DNA of 64,000 nucleotides from the NCBI GenBank assembly GCA_027575765.1, contig JANBPT010000004.1, forward strand, positions 98,211 through 162,210, read 5' to 3'. How positions within the stretch are numbered: position 1 is the first letter of the stretch; each line of letters begins with the position of its first letter. The notes below the pieces were generated by a model. It saw nothing but the letters and a program-made list of their open reading frames with translations, was not told the DNA's origin and did not search any database. Shown piece after piece: positions 11,046-21,826 of this stretch. This DNA comes from Tieghemiomyces parasiticus. Its lineage: Eukaryota > Kickxellomycota > Dimargaritomycetes > Dimargaritales > Dimargaritaceae. The position numbers were made by a program, and so were the translations under genes.

Positions 11046-12244
11046 ATGCTGCTGACCCGTCTAACCAGCCCATCGACCGTCGGCCTTGGTAAGTGCCGCA
11101 CTCTTCCGTCGATCTTGCTCTACCTGCCGCCAGCCTCTAACTACCTCCGATTCGACTAACCCCTTGCCGTCCTCTGATCTACACTTCTGGCGGATACCAC
11201 GGGTCGCCCAACGTAGCCCGCGGGCCGGCCGCCGCCTTCCTCCACAGTAGCCGGGTACTCCGGGAAGGTAGGTGTCGTTCGATTCCAAACGTTGTTCCCA
11301 AACCGCCTGGCTTGCAGCGGACGGCGCGGCCAATCCTACCCACCCGCCGCTTAACTTACACCCCGCTTCTCTGTACGGGCTTTCTACCCTCGCTGTACCC
11401 CCCGCTTTTCCTACGCCACCCCCACCAGTACCCGCCACCTACACCTACAACACCACCGAGGCCAATCCCGACCTGCGCACCGGAGACAAGCGGCTGTACG
11501 AATACGGCCGGCATTTAACCAGCCTGCTGCCTAAGTTCATCCAGCAATTCTCGGTGTGGAAGGACGAGCTGACCCTGTACGTGGCGCCCTCTGCGCTCGA
11601 GCCGGTGGCCCACTTTCTGCGCGACCACACCGGGGCCCAGTTCAAACAGCTGACCGAGACGGCGGGCGTGGACTACCCGAACCGCGATCAGCGCTTCGAG
11701 GTGGTTCACCAGTTCCTCAGCCTGCGCTACAACTCCCGGGTGCGCGTCAAGACGTACTGTGACGAGACCACGCCCGTGCCTTCCCTAGCCTCGCTATACA
11801 ACAGCGCCATCTGGTTTGAGCGCGAGGCCTACGACATGTATGGCATTATCTTCCTCAACCACCCGGACCTCCGCCGTATTCTAACTGACTACGGTTTCGA
11901 AGGCCACCCGCTGCGCAAGGACTTCCCGCTCACGGGCTACGTCGAAGTGCGCTACGACGACGAGCGCAAGCGGGTCGTAACGGAGCCTGTCGAGATGACG
12001 CAGGCCTTCCGCAACTTTGACTATAGCTCGGCCTGGGAGCAGACTGGTAAGTATTATAGCACTCCACATGAGACGTTCGTTTGCATCAGGTGTGCTGAGA
12101 GCAGAACCGGTAGCTAACCGGGCTTGGTTGATTGTCCCCCCTGGTATCATTCACTTGCATTACTCTTTTTATCTAACAGGCGCCGGTCGCGACGCCGCTC
12201 CCAATGGCTACGAGCGCGAAAAGAAATCGGCCAAACAGGCATAA
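11046..12244 (+). CDS. NDUFS3: Complex I 30 kDa subunit (NDUFS3/NUGM)
   Basis: Hydrophilic core subunit of mitochondrial NADH:ubiquinone oxidoreductase, homologous to bacterial NuoC. Three exons: 11046-11088, 11429-12046, 12180-12244, all phase-consistent (241 residues). Exon 1 encodes MLLTRLTSPSTVGL, a plausible mitochondrial presequence. The core has LYEYGRHLTSLLPKFIQQFS, RFEVVHQFLSLRYNSRVRVK, and the signature ERE-AYDMYGIIFLNHPDLRRILTDYGFEGHPLRKDFPLTGY. The tail GAGRDAAPNGYEREKKSAKQA sits in exon 3. The second acceptor (AG at 11427-11428, after a long pyrimidine tract) is favoured; one at 11316-11317 is also in phase and would add 37 residues. Start choice is moderately sure; an in-frame upstream ATG exists. 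Confidence 0.92.
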
Positions 12245-12551
12245 AGGCGGGATATCCCACCACCAGGCTAAGACCGCATAGTTCAGACGGGGTCAAGGAG
12301 CGCCCGTCTGCCCTTCAAGGGCCGTCGCAGCGTTTAATCGTCCTCAAATATAAAATACATACGCTAGAGGCTTGTGGGCAGGATAGGCATTACGCTGTTC
12401 CTTGGGTAATACCGTGTATTGGTGCAAGGTAAAATTGAAGAAAGCTACCGCGACCCGTAGATCGGGGACCCGCCAAGCCAGAAAAAAAGAAAACTAGCCG
12501 AATGCTGTAGAACGGAGAGCCCCGTGTTGGGTACGACAGCTGAGCGTGACA
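12245..12551. other. Convergent intergenic region
   Basis: Between the 3' ends of NDUFS3 and VMS1. No gene or strong signal seen. Confidence 0.5.
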
Positions 12552-14540
12552 CTACTCCCCGCAGCTTTGACGCAGGCGTCGCTCAGCAGCCTCGGCCCGT
12601 AGTTCCCGGTCGGACTTGACACGCTGTTCCGTGGGTGCGACTTCGGCAAGGTAGGAAGGCAAGGTACCGAGGACCCCCCAGCCGACGGTGGAGGGGCCCG
12701 GGCGGAACGCAGTGGTCGTTTGGCTGGCGATCGTTCGCGGTTTCCGTGGGCGGCTCCGAGAGGCTACTGGCGGTGGGATGGGCGCGGCCACCGCCGGCCG
12801 TATCGTGGTAGTCGGTAGGGCCGGGGCAGTCATGGGCGCAGCACTGGGGAGCACAGGCGGGGCCCGGATGGTGACCGGGTGTGGAGGGGCGACGAGAGGT
12901 GCACTAGGCAGCGGACCGGCGAAGGCACGGGCGGGGGCACGCGGGGGTTCGGCGCGGGTTAAGACCGACGGAGGGTTTGTAGGTGGCACGGAGGGCGGCT
13001 GATATTCAAGGACGGCAGGCACTGCAGTGGTGTCCCAAGGCCACTGGCCGGGCCGGCGCTGGCGGAACTGGACAAAAGCTACGCGGGTGGCGTCGTCCGG
13101 ACAGACGTTGTAGGCCTGCACGCTCCCGGCCGGGCCAGTCAGTGTAGGGTCGGCGCCCTCCCGGAGCAGCAGGGTAACCCATGCGGGCGATCCACGGGCC
13201 GCGGCGGCGTGTAGGAGAGTAGGGTCAGGGCCGACGCTGAGGGCGTCGTTGAGGTTGACGGCGCGGCGGCGCACGTAGGACAGGAAAGTAGTCTCGCGGT
13301 CGGCGGCTAGGAGGGCGAGTAAATGGCGGCTACGGGCGGGCGAGAGGCGGAAGCCCGGAGACACGTCCACAGGGGTATCGTCCCGCGCCGGGCGGGCCGG
13401 GGTGGTCTCGACCGGGGTGATGTTGAGCCGGCGTAGTGCGGTTGCAGCGTCCTCCCCGCCGGCCCGGTGCCGCACAGCGGTGAGCCGGGCGTACACCCGC
13501 TCCACCGCCTCCAGGGTGGGCCGGGCCGTGGCGAAGGGGACCGAATGAACGTTGGCGGTAAAATCGAAGAGGTCCGGATCGGCCAGGTAGGTCCGCCGCT
13601 CGGAGCGCGGGACGGCTGCGAAGATGTGGCTACTGTGGGCCACCCATGGCCGCCAGCGCCGCTCCAGGATGTCCCGCACCTCCCGCTCGAGGGCCGCCTG
13701 GTTGTGCCGACGTAGAGATGCCCCGGCTGAATGGGCGGCACCCTTGGCACGGTCATTCTTACTCTGAGCGCCCCCTTGCTTGCGCCGAGTCGTATAGCGC
13801 TGGATCGTCTTGTGGTGGCGCATGGTGCCAGTATGATTATCAAACACGGCCCCGGCGAACCGCCCGCCGCTGATGAGCACCACGGTCCACCAGCGGTGGT
13901 GCCACGCCGACGCGCCCGCTCGGGCTTCAACGTCGTCCCCTTGGGCGGGCGAGGGTAGCGGTGGGAGGTTGGCAGGCCGTTGAAGTGCGGCTAGTATGGC
14001 CAGGGGACCCTCCGTTGCCGGGTCGAGCGGGTCCGCCGGGTAGCCGACGGGCTTTGGGTCGGCGGTCCGAGAGTAGTGGCCCCGCCGGCGGTTGCCGAAG
14101 AGGGCTTGGTAAATCCCCAATCGGTCCCCGTGGTGAATAGGCGGCACTTCGGCCGTGGCCGTCAACCAGAGCAGTGGTTCGGTGCCTGGGTCCGGAGTAG
14201 CTTCCGAATGCAGCGATGAGACCGAGCCACTAGACGTATCAGACTCGGTGCCGTCTGATGGCTCGGACCTGGTGCCGTCGGTATCACTCGCGGAGCTGAG
14301 CCGGATGTCACCGTGGACCCGGGTCCGTAAGCGGTGCACATGCAGGTCCGAGCGCAGGTGAGCGCGTTTCTGTTCGGCGGTGCGGAAGGCCATACCGCGA
14401 CAGGTTGGACAAACACGGTCGATCTCGGCACGGGGAATGAGGGCTGAAGGGCCCTCCGGTGGCTGCTCCTCCGGCCGGGGCGTAGTCGAGGCGAGGATCT
14501 CGAGCACGGCGGGCGACAGGGCGAAGACGGACAGCGACAT
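12552..14540 (-). CDS. VMS1: Vms1/ANKZF1 peptidyl-tRNA endonuclease
   Basis: Vms1 releases stalled nascent chains from 60S subunits by cutting the peptidyl-tRNA and works with Cdc48 in ribosome-associated and mitochondrial quality control. The ATG at 14540 gives 662 residues (MSLSVFALSPAVLEIL, like the family's N terminus); ATG at 14594 would add 18. C2H2 finger: C44, C47, H61, H67. The VLRF1 catalytic core reads RRKQGGAQSKNDRAKG then HSAGASLRRHN; Q259 matches the catalytic glutamine (Gln295 in yeast). One or two ankyrin repeats follow (TLLHAAAARGSPAWVTLLLREGADP). A Pro/Ala-rich linker leads to a C-terminal VCP-interacting motif RELRAEAAERR (645-655) that fits RX5AAX2R exactly. All key residues are intact in one exon. 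Confidence 0.95.
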   Translation of the reverse strand: MSLSVFALSPAVLEILASTTPRPEEQPPEGPSALIPRAEIDRVCPTCRGMAFRTAEQKRAHLRSDLHVHRLRTRVHGDIRLSSASDTDGTRSEPSDGTESDTSSGSVSSLHSEATPDPGTEPLLWLTATAEVPPIHHGDRLGIYQALFGNRRRGHYSRTADPKPVGYPADPLDPATEGPLAILAALQRPANLPPLPSPAQGDDVEARAGASAWHHRWWTVVLISGGRFAGAVFDNHTGTMRHHKTIQRYTTRRKQGGAQSKNDRAKGAAHSAGASLRRHNQAALEREVRDILERRWRPWVAHSSHIFAAVPRSERRTYLADPDLFDFTANVHSVPFATARPTLEAVERVYARLTAVRHRAGGEDAATALRRLNITPVETTPARPARDDTPVDVSPGFRLSPARSRHLLALLAADRETTFLSYVRRRAVNLNDALSVGPDPTLLHAAAARGSPAWVTLLLREGADPTLTGPAGSVQAYNVCPDDATRVAFVQFRQRRPGQWPWDTTAVPAVLEYQPPSVPPTNPPSVLTRAEPPRAPARAFAGPLPSAPLVAPPHPVTIRAPPVLPSAAPMTAPALPTTTIRPAVAAPIPPPVASRSRPRKPRTIASQTTTAFRPGPSTVGWGVLGTLPSYLAEVAPTEQRVKSDRELRAEAAERRLRQSCGE

Positions 14541-15072
14541 GGAGGCGGTAGACAGGTGGCGGAGGGCAGGTACAATGCAGCAGGACGACGGCATGGACCG
14601 AGGCGGAAGGAGAGAGTAGGGAGATGCCACAATCGGTGGATAGAGGGTGGGGATAGAGTTGGATGCAGCCTGGGTGACATGGAGGAAGAGCAGGAGGGGG
14701 GGGGGGTTTACTGAGTCGGGAAGGTAGATCACTGTAGGCTTCGAGCGGTGGACACGGGTACAACTCTATGGTCGGAGTAGGATGACCACTCTCCCCTCCT
14801 CCTCCTTCCCCGACCGTCGTACTTGATCATTGACAATGTGGAAAATAGGACTTTTAACTTCTGTGTGGAGGGAGGCGTCGACAGCTGGGGCCTGCTAACA
14901 ATCGAGTCGGTAAAATGGATTTATGTATCAAAACAGGCACACATACACACACAAGTAATCCAGCGGATAGCCACATACCCACTTCAATTTGGACTGGTCG
15001 GCGACATAGCGTGGCGATAGGGGCGGGATGGATCAAGGGAACAGTGTCATGACGGCGGCACTTGGGGGCCCT
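14541..15072. other. Intergenic, VMS1 5' side / TIM13 3' side
   Basis: The first 200 bases are the VMS1 leader and promoter, with a G-run on the plus strand near 14697-14706. A CA-rich stretch lies near 14938-14951. No gene seen. Confidence 0.5.
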
Positions 15073-15624
15073 CTATTGCTCAGATTGGACCCGTTGGAGA
15101 TAGGCCTGCGAAATGTGGCCCCAGGCTTCCAAATACTTGTGCACACACTGGGTGATGCAAGTCTGAAGGGGTCGGCGAGGTATAGGGAGCAAAACGATCA
15201 GAGGGTATTAGACAATCACGGTGACCAGACCGAAGAGCCGTAGACAGGCCTCCCCCCCCGGCACGGTTGGTGTGGAGCTAGAAGGACCCAGGGGTACGAA
15301 GTACGGCTGTGCAGGGCTGGTGGGCGCACTTACTGACTCGCTGCTGGACATGGAGGTGCTAGGCGAGGTAACGCAACCCTTGAAGCATAGGGTGTTGGCC
15401 CGCTGGGTATGAAGAAGCAGGAGTCGAGGCGGGTGAGTGGATAGATTAGTTACCTAATGCTGGCTGATCTGCCTGCAAAGGGGAGGGGGAGGACACGGGG
15501 TGGCATCCAACCCCCTTAAGAGCGATCCGCGAAAGTACTCTACCTGGATAATGTCGCGGGCGTTGCTCAAGGCGACCTCCTGGCGGATCCGCTCCTTGAT
15601 TTCGGCAGAGTCGGGAGCGCTCAT
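15073..15624 (-). CDS. TIM13: Mitochondrial small TIM chaperone Tim13
   Basis: Tim13 pairs with Tim8 in the intermembrane space and escorts hydrophobic precursors to TIM22 and the outer membrane. Three minus-strand exons: 15544-15624, 15334-15402, 15073-15162, joined at codon boundaries by GT/AG introns of 141 and 171 bases, giving 79 residues. Exon 1 is MSAPDSAEIKERIRQEVALS then NARDIIQ; exon 2 carries LCFKGCVTSPSTSMSSSES; exon 3 carries TCITQCVHKYLEAWGHISQA. The twin CX3C motifs are C33/C37 and C52/C56. The phrases NARDIIQ, KGCVTSPS, and EAW-x3-S-x-AY-x2-R are Tim13-like rather than Tim8/9/10-like. Each exon is too short to show up as a long frame. Confidence 0.92.
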
Positions 15625-16158
15625 GTCTATTGTGGTGTGAGTAGAGTGGGTCTAGGTTACGGGCGGAAAAGGGCGGCTTGGTCTATAGGACGCTGGACAA
15701 TGGGCAGGGGATAATGGAGGATACAAGCTAACGCAACGCGCCAAGGGACAAGGAAGCAATTGGCGGCAGCTTGGGAACAATCGTGTGATCTGCACCAGGA
15801 GGGCACCGTGGCTAGGCCAAGGGGAGCGCCGCAACTGCCTGCCTAGCCGCCCTCGGCCATTACATTTCCTAGGGGGGGTGAATGTCCTGGGCAACTCAGG
15901 CTGAGGGTGCTGGATTGCGCCGCTGCCTCCCCTTCTGACCTCTGTCTCCCCTCTGCTCTCTGGCGACATGCGAAGAATATCACTCCGGATCATCGAACGG
16001 TTACGTGATCCCTCCCTCCCCTCACCCTAGCTCACAGCCGCCCATTTGTCACAGTTCCTTCTACCAGATAAGCACCCTCTGTTGTTTAACCTTTCCCCAT
16101 ACCGCCTCGCTTAACCCCCACGGTCTACCTTGGAACCGCCCATCTGAAGCCAAGAATC
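15625..16158. promoter_or_regulatory. Divergent promoter, TIM13 / NudC
   Basis: 534 bases between two divergent starts. Pyrimidine-rich next to NudC. No clear TATA box. No other gene seen. Confidence 0.45.
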
Positions 16159-16743
16159 ATGTCCGATACGTTGACCCCTGCCGAAGTTGAGGCGCAAAAG
16201 TATGCGAAGCGTGAGGCCGAGGCGCGCGAGCAGGCCAAGCTGCCATACCAGTGGCACCAAACCCTGGCCGAGGTAGACGTGACGCTGCCAGTACCGGCAG
16301 GAACCCGAGGTCGTGACGTGGAGGTGGTCATTCGGAAGCAGCGATTGCGAGTGGCGCTGCGGAAGCCCGCGGCAGACGACGAGCCGCTGTTGGAGGGTGA
16401 ACTCTTTGCGGCGGTCAAGCCGGACGATTGCACTTGGAGCATCGAAGACCGATGCACGCTGCGGGTGCACCTGGAGAAGCAGAACGATATGCAGTGGTGG
16501 CCACACGTCGTGACGCACCACCCACCCATCGATGTGACATTGATTGAGCCCGAAAAGTCCAAGCTGTCGGACCTGGACGGTGAGACGCGCGGTATGGTCG
16601 AGAAGATGCTATTTGAGCAGCGGCAGAAAGGTCAGAGCCAGGACCAGCCCGCCAGCGACGCTACCCGTAAACGCGAGGCCCTCGAAGCGTTCAAGCGCCA
16701 GCACCCAGAGATGGATTTCAGCCAAGCCAAGGTGGATATGTAA
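16159..16743 (+). CDS. nudC: NudC-like CS-domain co-chaperone
   Basis: A 194-residue protein from ATG at 16159. An acidic/basic helical N terminus (QKYAKREAEAREQAK) is followed by a CS (p23/Hsp20-like) domain at about 29-115: YQWHQTLAEVDVTLPVP, GRDVEVVIRKQRLRVALR, LLEGELFAAVKPDDCTWSIE and TLRVHLEKQND-MQWWPHVV. The C-terminal helix ends HPEMDFSQAKVDM, matching the NudC tail HPEMDFSKAKF. NudC works with Hsp90 and the LIS1/dynein pathway in nuclear migration. It is shorter than animal NudC, as usual in fungi. Single exon. Confidence 0.93.
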   Translation: MSDTLTPAEVEAQKYAKREAEAREQAKLPYQWHQTLAEVDVTLPVPAGTRGRDVEVVIRKQRLRVALRKPAADDEPLLEGELFAAVKPDDCTWSIEDRCTLRVHLEKQNDMQWWPHVVTHHPPIDVTLIEPEKSKLSDLDGETRGMVEKMLFEQRQKGQSQDQPASDATRKREALEAFKRQHPEMDFSQAKVDM

Positions 16744-19700
16744 CCGGAAGGTGGAGGACTGTAAGTCGGCCGTTGCTGGTTGTACTAGTAGAGTGGATGG
16801 ACGAATTACGAGCTGGGAGCGATGTAGCGGCCAGCCGCAAGGTTTTTCAATGCGAAGGTCGCCCACACCGCTTGACCGTCGGGGCCGGCGAAGACCACGG
16901 CCGCTGGCCACCGGGCCGAGCAGAAGGAGGAGGATGGGCCGCCTGTGTGGCGACTGCGACCGCAACGTCTCTCCCCGACTGACCTGTGCTTTTGAGCCTT
17001 GACGGTTGGATACAGCCCTTCGCTGCCGCTTCATGGGCGGTGCCGCCTCTACGGTTTCATTCCCCGGCTTCAACCGGCCATTGCACGCTATACCGTTGAG
17101 AATCGAATAAAGCAGTGGGGAAGGGGTTATATTTCCGTACCGTACGGCCTCGGCTGTCCCACTCTTCGGCTTTCGACCCTATTGTCACCGATAACCGCGT
17201 CAGTCCGGGACCTAAAAGCAGTCCGTGGTGAACCGCCCTTGGGGGCCTCCCCCCCTCTAGTGATGGGTGGCCCAGACCCTTTTCTGCAAGGAAGTGGACC
17301 TACCGCCCGAGACGGGCAGTTAGTGAGATATTCTCCACATGGAAGATGGGAGGGGGCGGGCCAAGAATCATGGCGACGGTGGACAGCAGCGTTAGCAGTC
17401 CCATAACAGCCACCTCAGAAGGGAAGAAATAAATGGGGGGGGTGGGACTGGCCCACGGCAGTCTGCTCCACCCTCCTTCAATATCAATCTTCCAGATCTC
17501 CACCTCCTGATCTGTTGGACCATTTTCCTTCTGAGCACGCCATCTCCAGCCAATCAAGGCCCACGTGTCAACTGCACCAGCCGTACGTCTGGCCGAGCCG
17601 TCAGGTTCGTGCGACAAGCAACGGGAGCGTGTGACACCCACCACTACCGCGATGGACACCTGGGACAAGGCTAAAGAAAGAAGTAGTCACCACCGCAAAA
17701 AGACATCACGGTCCTAAACGGCCGTCACATGGACCCTGAGACCACAGGCCAGGCGACCGAGAGTCCAACAGTCTGCGCACCTGTCACGCCAGGGACACCG
17801 CGATAAGGAGAGATAAGACCCTCACCCGATGCAGTGGACATTTCCGCCCCCGCTCCTCTCGCCGTCATATCTGCCCATAACTGCGCAGCCTCGGCGTCCC
17901 GGCCGAGTGCCGCCTGACCCTCAGCCTCCAGGCCCCCCGCCGTTCGGTCGTACCAAGGCGGCACTGGCTTCTCCCGCACCCACCAAGCCAGGCCGAACCC
18001 ACCGACTCGCCTACGTCAACGCGGCGCTCGTCAGGCGTGGTGGGCCCGGCGAACGGGTGGTCCGCAGCAGAACTGCGAGCGCAGCCCGGAGGGGTGGCAG
18101 GCTGGCGACCCCCTCCCCTTGCTGGGCGAGTACTGTGACTTTCGAATAATAACAATACCAGGCGTAAATTTGCGGCCACCTTAAGGGGAAATCCAAGATC
18201 GGAGAGAACCGGCCCACGTCGACGTTGGTTGGTTACGCATATCGCCCCTCCAGAAGAAGGGATCACCCTGACACGCATCATACAGTGCTTATCGGTCGCC
18301 ATCAGCTAATGGAACGTGGGTGGGAAATAACGATAGAAAAATAGGGGGGGATAGAACAGGGGCAGATGGGGGTGGGGGAAGCCGATGAGGGTGACTGGGG
18401 GATGGAATAGACCGAGCGAGGGGGGGGGGCAGAGAGACGCCGGCATTGCGAGCACGCAGTCTACGAGCTGGTGGTAACAGTTGCGGCTGTGCACCACGGC
18501 CCGGGGCCAGCGGGCACTCCGCCTCCGCCCAGGCACTACCCAGTCCACTGGCACAACCAGGCTCGAAACAACCCTCCCCTCCGCATGAAAGGCTACGGCT
18601 CCACAACTTAACGGCCCCCTGGTAGATGTGGGGCGACGAAGGTTGGGGAGGGAGGGTGGCGCGGACGATGCCGTTTTCCCCACCCCTCGTCCGCCAGATA
18701 ATATAATTTGATAAGATGGAATAATGGAAGGATTGGGCGGCCAGCCAGTGACGCGGTGCATCACAATAAAAAAATAAAAAAAGACGACAGGGGACGGCTG
18801 ACCTGGTGCGCACAATCGGCAGCCGGCCGCCGCTGCTGGGGCGGCCAGTCGGCACACGGGATGGCTCCCTCGTGAACCTCTGTGTAAGCCAGGCCACCCG
18901 CCCCAACCCAGGTCGTCCCAGGCTAAATGCGGGCCCCGAGGAGGACAAGGCCACCTCAGGAGGGCGGGTCGCAGACAGCAGCGACCAGGCGATGGGGTCT
19001 ATGCTCTGCTTACCGGACGGGTCCCCGGCGTATCCGACCAGGAGCACAGCCCCGCCAGTCACAGCCGCCCACTCATGTCCCTCGGATGGTTATTTTGGCC
19101 AAGTCTCGGCCAGTGGGGGGAGATGGCCGGCCGCGTATATGGGGGATGGGGGAAGCCGGAAATAGTCCAGCGGACGGGAGGATCGCCGCCGTCTTGAGCA
19201 AAGAGAGCGAAAAGGAGAGAGAGAAAGGGGCGGTGCCCCTGGACCTGCCACGGCCGGCCAGCGCGCGTCAGCCGCAGTCCTTATCAGTCCCATCAGCCAG
19301 CCCACTCTGTGACTGGTACGCCGGGACATTCAACGACACTACCCGTCAGGACCGGACCAGGCGGCGTCAAGTGGAAGAAGATTGAGAAATGGGGTGACGC
19401 AGTCCCGGATCCAAACTAGGGAAGTGCGGGGGAGGCTGGGGAGGGCGAGGGACGATCATCGTCCATCCTTAAAGCGGTAACATGGACCATCCAACCCGAA
19501 TTTAACGCTGGTTGATTAGAGCTTCATGGACTCTCCCATACGGCCGAGCAGTCTAGCGTCTGAATATTTTTTTGTGATGGATGGCCAAAGAAGGACCCGG
19601 CGGCATCATTTTGAACGCCCCCTCCCCGCTCGTCCTCCCTGGAAAAAACTTTTTTTTTAGTCAGTTACAACCGGGACCGGGCCGTACAATGGTCAGGCGG

Positions 19701-20450
19701 CCGTGGAAGCTGACGGGGGGTCTTGTGCCGCGGTGGCGGACCACCACTACCACCAGCGGCTCAAGCGAATCTCATAGCGCATACGTTGACCTGCCGTGCT
19801 GTATTCGCCTCGCCTTCCAGCGGTAAGGTTCCACTCTGCTTTGGCTGTGGTGGTACCTGTCCCAGCCTGGCGTGTCGCGGTCACTTCTCCCCTCTTTGCT
19901 CCTGCGATATTGACGAGGACACAAGTCACGTAATGCTGCCGACTGGCGATTGGTCGAGCACGTCACCACACTGCCATCTCCCCATCTATCCAACCGCTCC
20001 CCGTACACACACACGCATGTGCTGCGAGAAAAGGTTTAATGTCCGCCCACATCCCGTCTCTGTTTGACCCCAACCGACGGGCACATCCTTGCTCGATAGG
20101 AAAAAAAAAAAAAGATGGCATACTGCATACAAGGAAAAAAAAATTATATATTATTGGTGCTGTGTATCCGCTGCGGGGGGGGGCAAAAAATCGAGGGGGT
20201 GCCATTCATTGTGACGGCGATAATAGGGTTAGTGTGTAAGAAGAATCCCCCCTTCTCCCCTCATTCCCAGTCGATTCCCATCCAGTCCTTCTAAATTTCA
20301 GGTTCCCCATTACCTGGGGCCTAAGGCTAGTGGCGTGAGGAAAGTTTGGACTACTTTTATTTTTATTTTTTCATGCAGGCAAGCAGACCATTCCCCCATT
20401 TCTATCCTTCCAATGGGGGGACCCCTTCTTTATTGTTTGGCCACCCCGCT
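16744..20450. other. 3.7-kb region without a confident gene
   Basis: Several frames occur, mainly minus strand 17725-19330. The longest (18289-19062) begins with a hydrophobic stretch TGGAVLLVGYAGDP, then becomes low-complexity Pro/Ser. A piece at 18806-18876, flanked by AG and GT, could be an exon, but no consistent chain or domain was found. Runs of A lie at 20101-20113 and 20131-20140, and of G at 18420-18429 and 20176-20184. Probably non-coding, or a fast-evolving gene I cannot read. Confidence 0.35.
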
Positions 20451-21826
20451 TTCATCTCCTCGCACACCCTCCCCGTTTACATCTGTATAATGTCGCTATA
20501 TAAGCCAAGACTCCGCCCCGTCCTCGCGCTCGGTTTACACCTTTTGCCCCTCCCCCTTGTCCGGTCGTTCACCCGTCCCTCCTATTACTGTCCGCCATCC
20601 TAGCACCGACCCTAGCGCTCGTCAACCACCCCCCGGTTCCTGGGTCTCGCCACGTACCCTTTTCCCCCGTCACAGATTCCCTCCGCTTCCGGCCATCGAC
20701 TTTGCTCCCGTTACCCCCACTTCGAACTGCCCGCCACGGCCCTCTCCCCCTTGCCCGCCCACCTTGCCGCTACGCGCAGTGTTCTGGTTGACATGGCAGC
20801 AGCGCTCCACCGGCCAGTGTTCCTTGAAAATCGCGTTTTTAGCACCTTTATATTCCTCTTCTTTGTGTGGCAAGCCCGCCAGGGTGCCTAGAGAGAGTCC
20901 TTTGCCTCTGCGTAACCAATACCCTTCCCACTTGTCCGTACCCCTCGTGTGCGTCTTATTTGTTATTCTTTCCCCCTTTTTCTTCCTGCCTGCAGCCCCC
21001 ACCCCCACATACACACACTGCAGCATAACGCCGCACGGTCGCTCTGCTCACTCCGCTACTACCACCCCACTAGCAGACGGACCTGTCACTAGTTCCTACG
21101 GTGAGAGCCCCTGGATCTTATCAGTTTCATCGATCGCCTCCGGTTGGCGCCATTTTCTCACCCTATACGGTCCTGACTTCGGCTTACCATTTATCCCGCG
21201 CTACGCCTCTCGCTGTCCCCTGTCGACCCGATCTCGCTCCGTCTTTCTCTCTCTCCCCTCCCTGTGACGGCGTATCCTTTGAGGGGTGACCACTCGCTCC
21301 CCTCGATACTTCTTGTCCCTTGCCCATCCCGCCTCTGTGGTTGGCGCCTTTTTCGCACGCTGTACGTTCTGTGGCGTATCTGTGGATTAAGCTATCCCTG
21401 TGTCTCTCTCTTCCTCTTACCCCTCTCTCCTCCCTTTGCTCGGCCTCGTCCAGCTAATACCCCCCTCCTGTGACGTGACGTCTTGCCTGGCTTCCGTTGA
21501 TTCGTTCCACAGCCACGCCACGTTGCCACACTCTACCAGCCACGTCCCTTCCGGTCTAACCCGGGTCGCTGGCTCACTCAACCAACCACCGTCTCGTCTC
21601 GATCATCCCCTCGAGATTAGACGCCCCGCGCAATTATAGAGGCTAGCCGATTAGACCGATCGGATAATATAAAGTCTCGGACGCTCTTTTATTTTTTTCC
21701 CCACGCGACGTTGAAGTTGTTGTGACTGCCACCGGTAGCCACCACCTTCTCAACCTTTTTTTTTATTTTTCTATCCTCGGTTCACCTTTTCTCTCAACCC
21801 TTCCCCCCTCTCACTTCGTTACCATC
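20451..21826 (+). promoter_or_regulatory. Long C/T-rich upstream region of the DUF3020 gene
   Basis: A TATATAA box at 20497-20503 and a second AT-rich box (ATATAAA, near 21667) precede the ATG at 21827. Between them is over 1 kb of pyrimidine-rich DNA. Two overlapping CRE-like sites TGACGTGACGTC lie at 21471-21482. If the distal TATA box is used the 5' leader would exceed 1 kb. Frames in this stretch are low-complexity Pro/Ser and not believed. Confidence 0.45.

Noticed and set aside
17865..18302. ATG-started 145-codon minus frame
   Set aside because: No motif, arginine-rich late part typical of shifted GC-rich DNA, no linked exons in consistent phase.
20557..21267. 236-codon plus-strand frame before the DUF3020 gene
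   Set aside because: Low-complexity Pro/Ser translation of C/T-rich leader DNA with no start context.
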